Position numbers and translations under genes: made by a program. A stretch of DNA of 64,000 bases from Lachancea kluyveri NRRL Y-12651 (lineage: Eukaryota; Ascomycota; Saccharomycetes; Saccharomycetales; Saccharomycetaceae), in contig CM000693.1 in assembly GCA_000149225.2 (NCBI GenBank), positions 1,673,262 to 1,737,261 on the forward strand. Direction: 5' to 3'. Shown here one piece after another: positions 40,632-51,731 of this stretch (positions are counted from its first letter, which is position 1; the number at the start of each line of letters is the position of its first letter). The notes under the pieces are model-generated. The model was given only the letters and a program-made list of their open reading frames with translations. It was not told the DNA's origin and did no database searches.

Positions 40632-42092
40632 CTATCCTTCACACTTTAACAGTCTCTCGAGCCTCTCACAACCTTCAACTAGGACGGCAACGCCACGCGA
40701 GTGTTTCCATCTTTTGTAAAAAATGATTGGCTTCACGTCACTTATTTTAGGTATGTTTCTGATCTCCAAAACAGATAAATGAGGAAAACTATTTGTGGAA
40801 AGCAATGCAGGTATAGAATGATTTGTCAGTAAAGCGCAATTGTTTAGGGATAGTCTAGTGATATGTGGACCTCTCAGTAGAGCCAGCTCCCAAAGCCCAG
40901 CATCGGTTATGTCACATCCCGCCACACCAATGGTTTCAATATTGCTGTGGCTTGCTAGTGCAACTAAGGAAATACTGGTTATCAGGTGTCCATTACGATG
41001 TCTGCCCAGATTGCATGTAGTCAGTAGCGGGCAATTCGTAGCTATGGAAACAATACCGCTATCGCTCACTTTATCACATGCCCTCAAGTCTAGTTCCTTT
41101 AGTTTTTGCAATCTTGGGCTAATATTTATCAGCAGCTCGTCGGTAACCAGCTTATTTCCAGGCAGGATTAACTTTTCCAAATTGAATGATTTCTCGAAAA
41201 AGAGGGACGAGGGGAAAACGTCAGAGCAGGTGTATAGCTCTAGCCATTTCAAATTTGCAGAGGCCAGTTTGGATGCGATCACGTCTACTTCATCTTGTTT
41301 TAGTTTTGATAGCTTGTGTAGTACGATCAGTGAAGGTTTTGTGTTATACTCAGCATTTTGAGAAAATGCTACGAACTTCTTGAATTTTGATGCATCATCG
41401 AAGTACACTCTTTCCATTATGATTGAGTGTGCCACAGAATACCATACTTTATCAACAAACAAACAGCTGTGTAAATTTCCACTTTTCTCAGTGTTTGGAG
41501 TAATCGCTAGCTTTTCCGACTTTATTAGTGCAGCGGTTTCTTTCCAAACTTCCAACGCCTTCTCTTGGTCACCGTGATACATCAGCATTGCATGTGATAG
41601 AGACTGTGGCCTTCTTCTTTGGCATGGCCGTTCTTGGGGCACAGAAGAGCTGTCGTCAAGAAACCTTAAAATACGTTCTAAAATTTCGGGGATTCCGAAG
41701 ATTGGATGAGCCGTGGAGCAGCCATTGGATAACTCAGAGCCTGAGTTTAGAGCACTCGTAGGTAATTTGTACAGATTCAAATCTGAAAACTCGATTTCTA
41801 GCGAGAATTTTTGTAACAAAGGTGATCCTAGGTAGTTACAAGATGCAGTACTGCACTTCTTTTTTTTGGAAGGGCTACTTAGCGGTGTCATTTGACATAG
41901 TGCCCTCTTTACGCTGGTGAATATATTTGGCCTTTTACACGAAGTATATTCTGTTGAAGCCAAGTCTTTGGTTGGCGTGCAAAAGCCTGAATAGGAATTA
42001 TTTCTTTTGTCCTGCCTTTTAATAGGTAGCGATTCGTAACTATCTCTGGGCCTTTTAGTTGGATAATGTCCGTGCAAAACCGGTGTTGACAT
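40632..42092 (-). CDS. AMN1: Amn1-like leucine-rich-repeat protein, antagonist of mitotic exit and cell separation
   Basis: From the ATG at 42092 (MSTPVLHGHYPTKRPRDS) the protein has 486 aa; S. cerevisiae Amn1 is 549 aa. A basic, Ser-rich N-terminal tail is followed by an F-box-like helix (FGIPEILERILRFL), then the ERPCQRRRPQS block, and LRRs such as KELDLRACDKVSDSGIV, NLGRHRNGHLITSISLVAL and AVLEIRN-type strands. It ends shortly after the last LRR, so the C-terminal tail seen in S. cerevisiae is missing. Amn1 acts in daughter cells against the mitotic exit network and, by promoting Ace2 turnover, controls mother-daughter separation and clumping. The gene is YBR158W in S. cerevisiae, so its presence here is not part of the chromosome XI/IX series. 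Confidence 0.9.
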   Translation of the reverse strand: MSTPVLHGHYPTKRPRDSYESLPIKRQDKRNNSYSGFCTPTKDLASTEYTSCKRPNIFTSVKRALCQMTPLSSPSKKKKCSTASCNYLGSPLLQKFSLEIEFSDLNLYKLPTSALNSGSELSNGCSTAHPIFGIPEILERILRFLDDSSSVPQERPCQRRRPQSLSHAMLMYHGDQEKALEVWKETAALIKSEKLAITPNTEKSGNLHSCLFVDKVWYSVAHSIIMERVYFDDASKFKKFVAFSQNAEYNTKPSLIVLHKLSKLKQDEVDVIASKLASANLKWLELYTCSDVFPSSLFFEKSFNLEKLILPGNKLVTDELLINISPRLQKLKELDLRACDKVSDSGIVSIATNCPLLTTCNLGRHRNGHLITSISLVALASHSNIETIGVAGCDITDAGLWELALLRGPHITRLSLNNCALLTNHSIPALLSTNSFPHLSVLEIRNIPKISDVKPIIFYKRWKHSRGVAVLVEGCERLERLLKCEG

Positions 42093-45000
42093 TTCTGATC
42101 TTAGCGTTTTCAGAAAAATTAAAGGAATAGCGAAAGAAAGTAACTCTAAAAAATCTAAAACAATGATTAATATCAAAATAGAGGCAGAACAAGCACTTGA
42201 GATGTAAGATGACGTCCTAAATTACTGATATTACTAAATCAGTTTCTGTTGAGGTATTGCAAATCTGTGGACTAAAAGATACTTCTGAGCTGGTATAGTT
42301 ATTCTGTGGGGAGTTTGGATAATACCTTGTCTATGCTTTTGTGCTCACATCTTGTTTGTTTTTCAAATAAGGGCAGTAATTGTAGAGCTTTAGAGAATAT
42401 ATAGAGTAAGATTCAAAATTTTCTACATATTTGTGTAATTAGATATCGCAAAGTTCAGCATGTTTAATTCAAGGGGACAAGTAATTTAATATGGTTGCTG
42501 GCTCTTAGAAATGGCCAGTATCGAGAGCAAAGAGATTTAATTAAGCCATAGTGCATAGAATGATTTGTTTCGGACCGTCAGCAATAAAGCATATCGGGCT
42601 TGCAGAAAATTTCTTTTGAAACAAGCTGTCTCATGAGTTAGTGCAGGTATATTGTGTAACCACTGTATAAACCCCAGTTTTATGGCAAAAATAATTTAGA
42701 ACTTTTACCATGATACATATAAGCCATTGTTTGTAGAGAATGTATCGTAGAGTAAAAAAGAACTTTACACTCTTACAATGTAACACCAATTACATTTTTC
42801 TTTTTCTTCCCAGATCGCATAAATTGACGCATGAATAACCGAAGAACACTCCGTTTTTGAAGCCTTTAATATGCGGTGTCAGCTTCACTGCAGAAGTACA
42901 TGTATAACGAATGCCATTTTTTGTTACTAAATGGTGAGGTTATGCTGTTCGTTTTCTGCTATCAGACGGACGGTTGGTTTCTGGCGAAACCAACATTCTG
43001 CGGAGCAGAGCGGGATTGGGAGTGTTGGCAACCGACCGAGGGTAAAAAGAAATGTTATGTCAAATCCAAAAAAGCAGGTACAAGACAAATTAAATGTATT
43101 TTTCAAAGGGTAAATAGGTAACATAATGCTTCTCAGGATCTGAAAGATTACGGCTTATTACTTAGGGCCATTATAGAACGTAAGACAAACTAGGGCTACT
43201 AGAACAGGATAGTACTAAGTAAACAGTTACTGGAACGACTAACGTAAAATAGCTACGAATAAAACCTATAAGCTATCCTCTATGTAAAAAAAAATTTTAT
43301 TCAAAATGTCCTTGAAATAAAAACGTTTAGATTTAAATATCTTTTACTTTGGTGCAGCGCATTAATTATTAATTTGCCATCCTCAAATTTTATTTCGTAG
43401 CTCAATAATAACGGAACATGCCCATATCCCTCAAATTCAATCTATTTCTCTTATACAAATCTGGATGACTATCTTGTACTGTTTCTAATTAGCCAAGATT
43501 GTTTACAAAAAGCTATCATACAATTTTAAAGCTTTCCATAATCTTTTTTTCCCTTTAACCTTTTACCACAAGTAGCTCCGATGCTTTCTGAAACAATCAC
43601 CTGCAATAAAAGAATCGTGACAAAAGTTCAACTTATTTTTTTCGAGTACAGTAGAAAAAAAACTTAAATTCAAGGAAAGGGAAGAATCTGCCACTTTTCT
43701 CTTTTAAGATAACATTCTGTCCAGTTACTCTTTCTAATGACATTATGGCCACACACCTTCATTTTTTTGGTACTGCCTAATAATGGCTAACTTTTTAAAA
43801 TTAGATAAAGTAGCTTACAAAAATCCAGATTTTCAAAATTAATACCAGTCAAAAAAAAGATAGGCTACATTAAAGCCTCTTTAAAATTTATCGCATGATT
43901 AGTTTGTTTCAGCAAGATTTTAGAATTTAAACTATTTGATGTCGCGGATTCTAATAGTTCCAAGTCCAAATTGAAGGCTGTTCATATATGGATGTATGTG
44001 TATAAAAGTTTGAGATTAATTACCTTTGTCTTCTTTTCGAACAAAATTGTAGCTTTGGCTTCAGGCCTGAATTTTGAGATTTACGAAAGGTCTCAGATTT
44101 ATGCTTTGTAGTCTGCCCTAATGCATCATATTGATGTATTATTTATAAAATAACTTTGTGAAAAAAAGAGACACCTCATAAACTAAAATGATGCAGTATG
44201 AGTTTTTTTTTGGAGAAATCCGACAGATTTTTGAAGAATTGTTCGAAGTATAGTATCGGTGTCATGTGTTGTATCCGACCCATGAAAAACTTTCGGAGAC
44301 AACCGCAAATAGCTATTTAACATGCGATAATAATGATCTTTCGTGATGGTTTTCACATGTCACAAGAATCAAATACTAACTCACTCAGAAGGGTTGCATT
44401 AGTGAACGAAGTGCACTTGAAAGGTAAACCCTGTTTAGCGCGCCTTTCATCACAAAGACTTGAAGGTATTCGAATCGGTTTAAACCAGTTTCTTGTAGAA
44501 ACTTGAGAGTGAAATCATGATATAGTTACGCTTATTGATATTCTAAAGATGATCTAATTTTAACTGCTCTCAATCTCGCAAATCTATTCGAGATCCTTGG
44601 AGGAATTCTTCCTGCAGGTACCATCCTGTTACTACTGGTTACAATACCGTCCGAACGTATTGCTATCATTCCCTTATTTCTTTTTCTTGAAGAAGCGCAT
44701 TAAAAGAAGATCGCGTTTAATTCCACTTCCGCTTGGACATTTGGAAATCTGTTTCATACACGCAAGTATTCGATATGGACGTGTTTGGCATGAGTTTTTA
44801 AAGCTTTTATTGTAAGGTATCATCACATCTACACCATTCATTATGAAAAGAATAATATCTCGCCCACTCAGTAAACTCAAGGGACTTGACTCAAACTAGT
44901 ATAGAACATGTGTCAGTTTTTGTAATTACGCATGAATAACACCACATTAAAATGTGCTCTCCTTACCCCTTGTTCTTCTCTCTCCTTACCCCTTGTTCTT

Positions 45001-45694
45001 CTCTCTCCTTGCCCCTTGTTCTTATCTCTACTAGTTACTTGTGCTTTCATTTTTTTTTGTTGTTTAATTTTGTGCTTCACTTTTGGTAATCTTGCGATGA
45101 AAAATAAAATAAACTATCTAGTGCAAAGATACATGTAAAGAAAGACAAATCCAAAATCACATAATGCCGTCTAAATAAAAAAACAACTTCTCAAACGTGT
45201 ATTCCTCATGTAAGATATCAGAAACACTCCAAAATGTCAAATGTCTATATATTATTTACTATTTGCAGCTACTAAATATTTACATCGCTTTTATTATCCC
45301 GCCAACATAACAATCGTCTAAACAGAAGGAGGAAACAATAAAAAACGTCAGTAAGTTTTAAAAATCTTGCTAAATGAAGCACTTCAAGTACTCAAGAAAA
45401 TAACCAACACTTGAAAAAAAAAAAACCTGATCCCGATTTACTAGCCAGAGGTACTAACTAGGTATAAGACAAATGCTTTGAACAAGCTCAATCGCCAACC
45501 TTAAACCCAACACCAAATCCACTTCATGATAGTATTAATCTAAGATTTTGTGCTCTGGTAAGCCAGTAATTTCTCTCCTAAGATCAGTACAAAGTAGTGG
45601 TTGCAAAGCGTTCGTGGATTGGTACTATTGCTGGCCATATACTTGTGGTTTTACATGATATCTTCTAAGCATTACGGAACATACCCTCAAATTT
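42093..45694. other. 3.6-kb gene-poor interval upstream of AMN1
   Basis: No convincing coding frame is present. A short GC-richer islet at about 42940-43060 has open frames in three registers, none with known similarity. A 23-bp tandem repeat lies at 44957-45025. Confidence 0.5.
44957..45025. repeat. 23-bp tandem repeat, three copies
   Basis: The CTCTCCTTACCCC / TTGTTCTTCT unit is repeated at 44957-44979, 44980-45002 and 45003-45025; the first two copies are identical and the third has two changes. It lies in non-coding, pyrimidine-rich sequence and is not a yeast telomere-type repeat. Confidence 0.9.
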
Positions 45695-46843
45695 TCAGTC
45701 TAGTAGAACTTCAAAACTGAAGAAAGACACACATTTTAGAACGGCATCTTGTAACTCCTCAAATTTGAGCACAGAGAAGCTTTTATAGAAAGTCCTTGGT
45801 TTTCTGTAGTTATAGCTCATAATTTGATTGTATGTCCCAAGTATGAAATCCCTCTGTGATAGCAAGATGTTTTCAGCTATATTGTTGGGAAGGACTTTAG
45901 TTAACGTTTTGTCTCTTAAAAACTTTCTGACATTAGACCGTATTCTTTTCCTTTCGGATGATCTTATATTCGAATTGGGGGGGCAAGATTCATTTGTTGG
46001 ATAAACCGATAGTGAATTACCTACTATAAAATTGATGATGCCAAAAAACTCCGAAATTGTAACAAAGTACTTTTCGCACCACTCATCTTCGGATTCATCA
46101 TAATTATTTCTGTTTAGCCTCCAGTTATCAAAAGTCTTCGGGTTAACCCTTCTCGATATGAGGGAAATCTCCAGCGTGTCTGGTACGTTGGATGGTTCAG
46201 TTTGAGAAATGTTACCAATAGAAAAAGCAAGAACGACGCTATTTTTCTTTATTGATTTAGTGATTTTTAGTATCCTTCTTCTTTGCTTCTTTTCAAGAAA
46301 AGTAAATGGCGTACCCTGGGTTAGTTGGGAAATGTCAAAATTTACAAATTGGACATGCAAAGGAAACATGACAGTGGATCTTCCCCGGTTATCGTAGGGT
46401 AAATTGTTACGAATAATTCGCATGTTTTCATAAGAAATATCCGCGAGATCAGGATCATGAGATGGGCTGATAGCTGTTACAGACGGAGACCGAGATTCGT
46501 AGTCACTAAACAACGGTAGGTAAAACGGTGATTCCGAGGTTTTAGAAGTGATTTTGCATTCTAATTCTTCAGTTTCAGCTGAGCTCTCAACACCAATCAT
46601 TTTTTCTCTGTCTGAGCCTTGTTCCGCTCCCCTTACGTTGGTAACCACTTCTGATATAATATTTGACATTACGGGCTGGGTTGCTTCTACTGAATAAAGT
46701 TCGAGTCCAATTGGCAAACTGTGTTCAGTTTTGTGTCCATAAATTGATTCAAAGCCCATCATGATGCTAAAAAGATTATTGGTCGAATGACACTCAGTAT
46801 CTCGATGAATATAACTTCTGAACTGTCTTCTATAATTCCACAT
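45695..46843 (-). CDS. Unassigned nuclear-type protein, possibly Medusa/DUF7082-like regulator
   Basis: From the ATG at 46843 the protein has 382 aa; the open frame starts 51 bases earlier with GTG, and ATGs at 46762/46759 would give about 355. The C-terminal half is the ordered part: FLEKKQRRRILKITKSIK, then a strand-rich block with EDEWCEKYFVTISEFFGIINFIVG, SSERKRIRSNVRKFLRDKTL and YRKPRTFYKSFSVLKFEELQDAV. The sequence of a basic QRRR block, a region around W-C, a basic ERKRIRSN helix and a C-terminal kPR..kSF.VlkfeeL block resembles the DUF7082 domain, which I associate with filamentous-fungal Medusa-type developmental regulators. That link comes from memory of the pattern and is tentative. 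The N-terminal half is Ser/Thr/Glu-rich and disordered. Confidence 0.6.
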   Translation of the reverse strand: MWNYRRQFRSYIHRDTECHSTNNLFSIMMGFESIYGHKTEHSLPIGLELYSVEATQPVMSNIISEVVTNVRGAEQGSDREKMIGVESSAETEELECKITSKTSESPFYLPLFSDYESRSPSVTAISPSHDPDLADISYENMRIIRNNLPYDNRGRSTVMFPLHVQFVNFDISQLTQGTPFTFLEKKQRRRILKITKSIKKNSVVLAFSIGNISQTEPSNVPDTLEISLISRRVNPKTFDNWRLNRNNYDESEDEWCEKYFVTISEFFGIINFIVGNSLSVYPTNESCPPNSNIRSSERKRIRSNVRKFLRDKTLTKVLPNNIAENILLSQRDFILGTYNQIMSYNYRKPRTFYKSFSVLKFEELQDAVLKCVSFFSFEVLLD

Positions 46844-49800
46844 ATAACAGTAAGAAAGCTTAACTTTCCACCTACGAAGGAACGAGGTACACACTAGTTG
46901 TTACCGGCTAAGGGTTAAATAAGTACTAGATACTTACAGAGAGCTTTTAATTTCTCTCGTAAGTTTTGTAAGCTAATAACATCTAAGCGTTCGGGCCAAA
47001 CAGATCAGTTTGCATCTGCAGGAGAAATTCAATAGACCGCTCTCCACGCGCTTCATGCATAGCACTTGACGCCACCAGGAAAGCTGAAAGGGCACGGTTT
47101 CTTTTCCCGCACTGCCAAAAACTCGTGAAACTGAAAATTATATTGGTCTCTTCTACATGCTTGTCTTTAAGACAAAGATCAAAACCGGCAAGAAATCCAG
47201 AATTTGCAAAAAAGAAAAAACGTGTATACATAGCACAGTTATTACAAAAAAGGAATCACAATATCTTGTATGCATAATTTGCTGCTCATTGACGTGTTTC
47301 GAGGCGCAACTTGTGCTCCACCATAGTCTTGTTGTACGCTCAGTCTCATTTCATGCATTAGCGTACCTTTGAAATACTCAAATAAAATTTAACTTTTTCA
47401 TGAGAGCAGCTATTCTTACAGTTCACTATCCCTTAGTAACCCCGAAGGCAATCTTGACTGAGTATTACATGAAGCCCATACTCATACATATCGTCCACAT
47501 AATGGCTTAAAATCCAGAGAAGGTCCCAGACTCCTTTATATATCTTCGACACAACAAAGTTTTGGTTTATTACAGAAATTTATATGTGGGAGAAAAGCTC
47601 TTCTAGATCTGCTCTCAAATAGTTAATTTTTGACCTTATTTTGATGGACAAGCACCATTTAAAAGCAGAGAGTATATCGAACAAGCCGCAAACTGAGATT
47701 TATAGAGATTTTAAGAATAGGACGTCCTTTTCTGTTACAATAGATTTAGAATTGCATCAGCAAATACAGATTAGGGGCATCGAAACTGAAATTTAGTAAA
47801 TGGGAGATTCTCCCCGAGTTACGCCAACTATCCTTTTTTCGATGGTTAATATTTCAAAAACACCGCTGCGGGACGTATCTACTCCAAGTTTTCAATTTTA
47901 TCAGCCAGTGTCAAAAAATCAAGGAAAATTTTTCTTAGTTGACGGCTTTAAAGGCTAGCGAAGTCTTTATCTTTATTACGAGGATTTGTTAGACTGTTTG
48001 ATAATTATCTTCCTGAAAAAAGAATTAAATATGAGACCGAGATTAGGACGAGCTTTATAACTATTGTAAGCCAGCAAAATACTGGAACCGCCATAGTAAG
48101 CCAACTGAAGCTCCCAACTCCAAGCTAGTACTTTCAGAAAACGTAAATTATTCCTATATTTGTGACGTGAACTGATATATAAAGTTCAAAAAATATTATA
48201 TTTAAAAGCATCCCCGTGGAAACAAGTTATAGTTGAGTGAAGATGAGTTTACTAGCCTCTTCCCCAAAAGAAAAAAAAGTTAGCAGGTTCTCTATGCCAG
48301 GTTTTTGAGCTAAAAATGCAAATAAATACTTTAATCAAGGGACATTGTATTGATATAATCTATTTTTTGTTTATGCTTTGGTGATATTCTTGGGCGTTTA
48401 TAAAAGTACAAGAATTTGGAGATTAGGTAATCTAGAGATATATTTGATGATCGATTATAAATGATATCTGAGTATATTTTTGCACGTATCAAGACAATCA
48501 TCAAGGAATTATGAAAATAGAAAGATGCCATAGGTTACCACCATTTCATATTACAGGTAAATCATAAGAAACCGCAAACAAGAGAAAATGACTACCGCAA
48601 GCGGCAAGCTACAGAAACAAACATATAATATATAAAAATAGCCTACAAATAACTGATATGATGCTATACTCTATAATACAAAGATATCTCGATGATAAAG
48701 ACTTTGATTCCAGATTTTAAGTTTTAAACCGACTCTTAGAGAGCTAAGTTATAGGAGTTTTAGAAAGATCCAATTAAATATTAGTAACACCAAATATTAT
48801 TAAAATTAAAAAAAAGGGTGACTGTTCATTGAATTCAAAGCTTCTTCCAAAAAGATTCGTGGAGCGTATCTCAAATTGGCAGCCATAAACTTGAGTAGTA
48901 GCATAGCAAATAGTTCGACTAATGAAAAAATACCAGAAGATTTCACTGAAAGTTTAATAACTGTACCAAAATTACGTAATGAACGATATCACATCACGGT
49001 TTTCTCTTACAATCTTGGATAAGAATGATGTCTCTTTTCTATAAAGAAGAAGGTTACAGAAATACCGCTTTTTGAAATAACCATTTAATACCAAACTCGC
49101 CGGATGAGTTGAAAGAAAATACAAAACAATACTCTTAAAATTTTTTATTGCTTTGAACTGTACGTATATAAACAGCCTAAGTAGAAGGGCGAAGTAGCAA
49201 TCTCAAGGATAATTATGGCCTTTTATAAATTGTCTATAAACCAGTTTGTCCTCTCGTGAAAATCATGCCAATTTTTTAGATTTATTTTCCTGTCTGAAAT
49301 TGATGCCAAACACCATTATAAAATCGACTTGCATATCTGAATTTGTAATTTTCTACTTGTGCAATGCTAAACAAAAAAAGGCTTATATACTCCAGACTCG
49401 CCGCCAGTGTCTACAAAGCGACCAAAGTTCTCATGTCCTACCTTTTTAATAAATTTATACAGCATTGCTAAGTATTTTGTCTTTCCTGCTTACAATATAT
49501 GCATACTTCAGATACCTTAATCAAGTTCAAAAAAACGTTCTTAGATTCGGTGTCTAAGTTGAAAGTTATCTTAGAAATAATAATGTAGGACGCATTTGAA
49601 TGCCATCCCCCCTGCCTCCAACTAAGTCTCTATACAATTATTAGTATCGAAGGTCCTGTTAATTCGTTTTTGTCGTAAGACCTAAGTGTTATTGATTCAA
49701 ATATTCTTCAGTCTTTCAAAATTTCAAATGCTAATTGATGACAGCCTCCATGTTACAATGTGCAATAACAGGCTTTCTATTCTTCGATGTTTTGAGATCA

Positions 49801-51731
49801 GCTACATATATAGTGCTTAAACATTAGAAAAAGTTTAGTTGGTACATAAAATCCAGCTGAAATGTCGTACAGAAGATTCGTTATTCATATATTGTGATGG
49901 CGTAGGAGACGAAGAGTTAGAAAACACTTTATAGACATCATGCCGAGCGCTGAACCAAGCATCTCAGCGCTATACTAAGTCCCGTTCATTGCTATCCAGT
50001 TTCATCTCGACGTACCCATATAATTACAAAAACTGGTAAAATAATGTCCATAAATATTTGAGCTTCACACTTAACTATATTTACCAATAAAAAACTTATT
50101 TCAACTAATGATTACACGTTAGTTGAACTGTAGGGCTGTGCTCTGATAACAAGTGAGTATTGGTCATCAAAGTTAACGAACACTTTAAGAAAATTTATTC
50201 AAAGCAGCCGTAAGTGATTAAGCTGATATGATTTAATGTAAAGACTATGCTCTCATTTTATTGAGGATTGTAGTGAGTTTAGATATATTGGTCAAGTCAC
50301 TCAAAAATAGACATCATATATAACGATAACTTAAATAAATCAAGAAAAACGCGTTTACTGGAGTGAGGCAAATCACTTGTTTCGCTGTTTACTAAAAAAA
50401 CCATATTTGGCCACAAGTTATACATAGCAGCGGATTACTATGCAGGGATATTAGTATATTAAGTGTACGAAGAAATAATCCCGATCTCTAATTTGACGAA
50501 AAATGTTAGTACATGAAGTTCCAGCTGCAACAGAAAACGATATGCAGTTGTACACTCACAATAATCCCTAGGTGAACCAAAAGAAATTCTGGGCATCTAT
50601 GATTTACAATTCTTAATAAGGCCTATATTACAACAAGCGGTTTCATCTTGTGCATATCGGTTGCATCAAAAGATGCCGAGGTCAAGATGGAAGTATACAA
50701 ATGTATCTCTTTCCCCTATCTCACACTTACTGCTCATCGCTGAAAAACCTGGCAAATTTAGGTTTTTCTACTACATCAGAATTGCACAAGATCTGGTGTG
50801 ATGTTCTGAGTACCAACTGTGCTTTGTTATACTTCCATTTTCCGGCGCTTGGTGCTCGAAAAACTCTCTTCCTTAGGTCTTTGAATGTGCATCAATTACA
50901 TCTGAGTTATAATCCGACCTAAAATCCGGCGGGTTTTCCGCTTACAACGCGAACTCGGAAATTGAAAGAAACACAAATCCGAATGAAACTGTTTTGTGGA
51001 ATTTATGTTATACCCTGCACCTTCCAGGTCCCGGCTCCCTGTAATGAAAATTTGCACATATAATAGAGCACAAAATGAGAGCCCGTACATCACGCAGCGT
51101 ACGTAACACAGCATACATTCTGCAGCAAGGTGAAACACTTGCATGAAACATGAATTGTTAACGCAGGCAAAGCTTGACAGGCCACCAGATTTTTTCATCC
51201 ATGCATGTTCTGGAATCAGGCTTGAACAATGACCCAAATACAACGGACCGTATTTCATCTTTTACTCTATTTAGAAAAGTCCAAAGGGGAATTCTGAAAC
51301 TTAGGTAGCAGTTACTCGTGGTGAAACCAACAAACTCTGCATATGCGTTCAAATACAGACCATTATCTTTGCTCATTGTAAGGCCTTTTAGCCATCTACT
51401 CTGCACTCAGATTTCTGCGCATAATGTTTCCCCCTCCCCGCTACCACAGCCCATCACAATGCTCGTATCTTACAAAAAAAGGAAATCGTAACCAATTGAA
51501 CGGTGTAAGTGCAGATCACCGCTAGAAAGCCGATTGTAATTGAGCTGTTTCTTTATTACATCTGTTTCTAACTTTTACTTCTGGTTGATGAGTAAAGATT
51601 TACGGACAGAAAAATACTATATAACCATCAAAGAATGCTTCAAGATTGAAAGAACGCTCATCTCAGTTAAATTTTAGAATAAAAATTTATTAAACCCAAA
51701 ATAACCTTTGATATCAAGAAAACTAGGACCA
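46844..51731. other. 4.9-kb gene-free interval upstream of the adhesin
   Basis: No convincing coding frame occurs on either strand. An 82-codon minus-strand frame at 46983-47231 lies just upstream of the DUF7082-like gene and is richer in GC than its surroundings; it may be a relic and is not called. The last kilobase before the adhesin (about 50640-51440) is again somewhat GC-richer. The size recalls the long regulated promoter of FLO11 in S. cerevisiae, but no specific regulator sites could be assigned. Confidence 0.5.

Noticed and set aside
42876-43124. Open frames in three registers in a GC-richer islet
   Set aside because: Mutually exclusive frames of similar length on both strands suggest local base composition rather than coding; no similarity recognised.
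44957-45025. Telomere-type repeat
   Set aside because: The 23-bp unit is pyrimidine-rich without the G/T-rich core shared by Saccharomycetaceae telomeres.
46695-46720. tRNA B-box-like sequence AGTTCGAGTCC
   Set aside because: It lies inside a coding frame, with no A box at the right distance and no acceptor stem.
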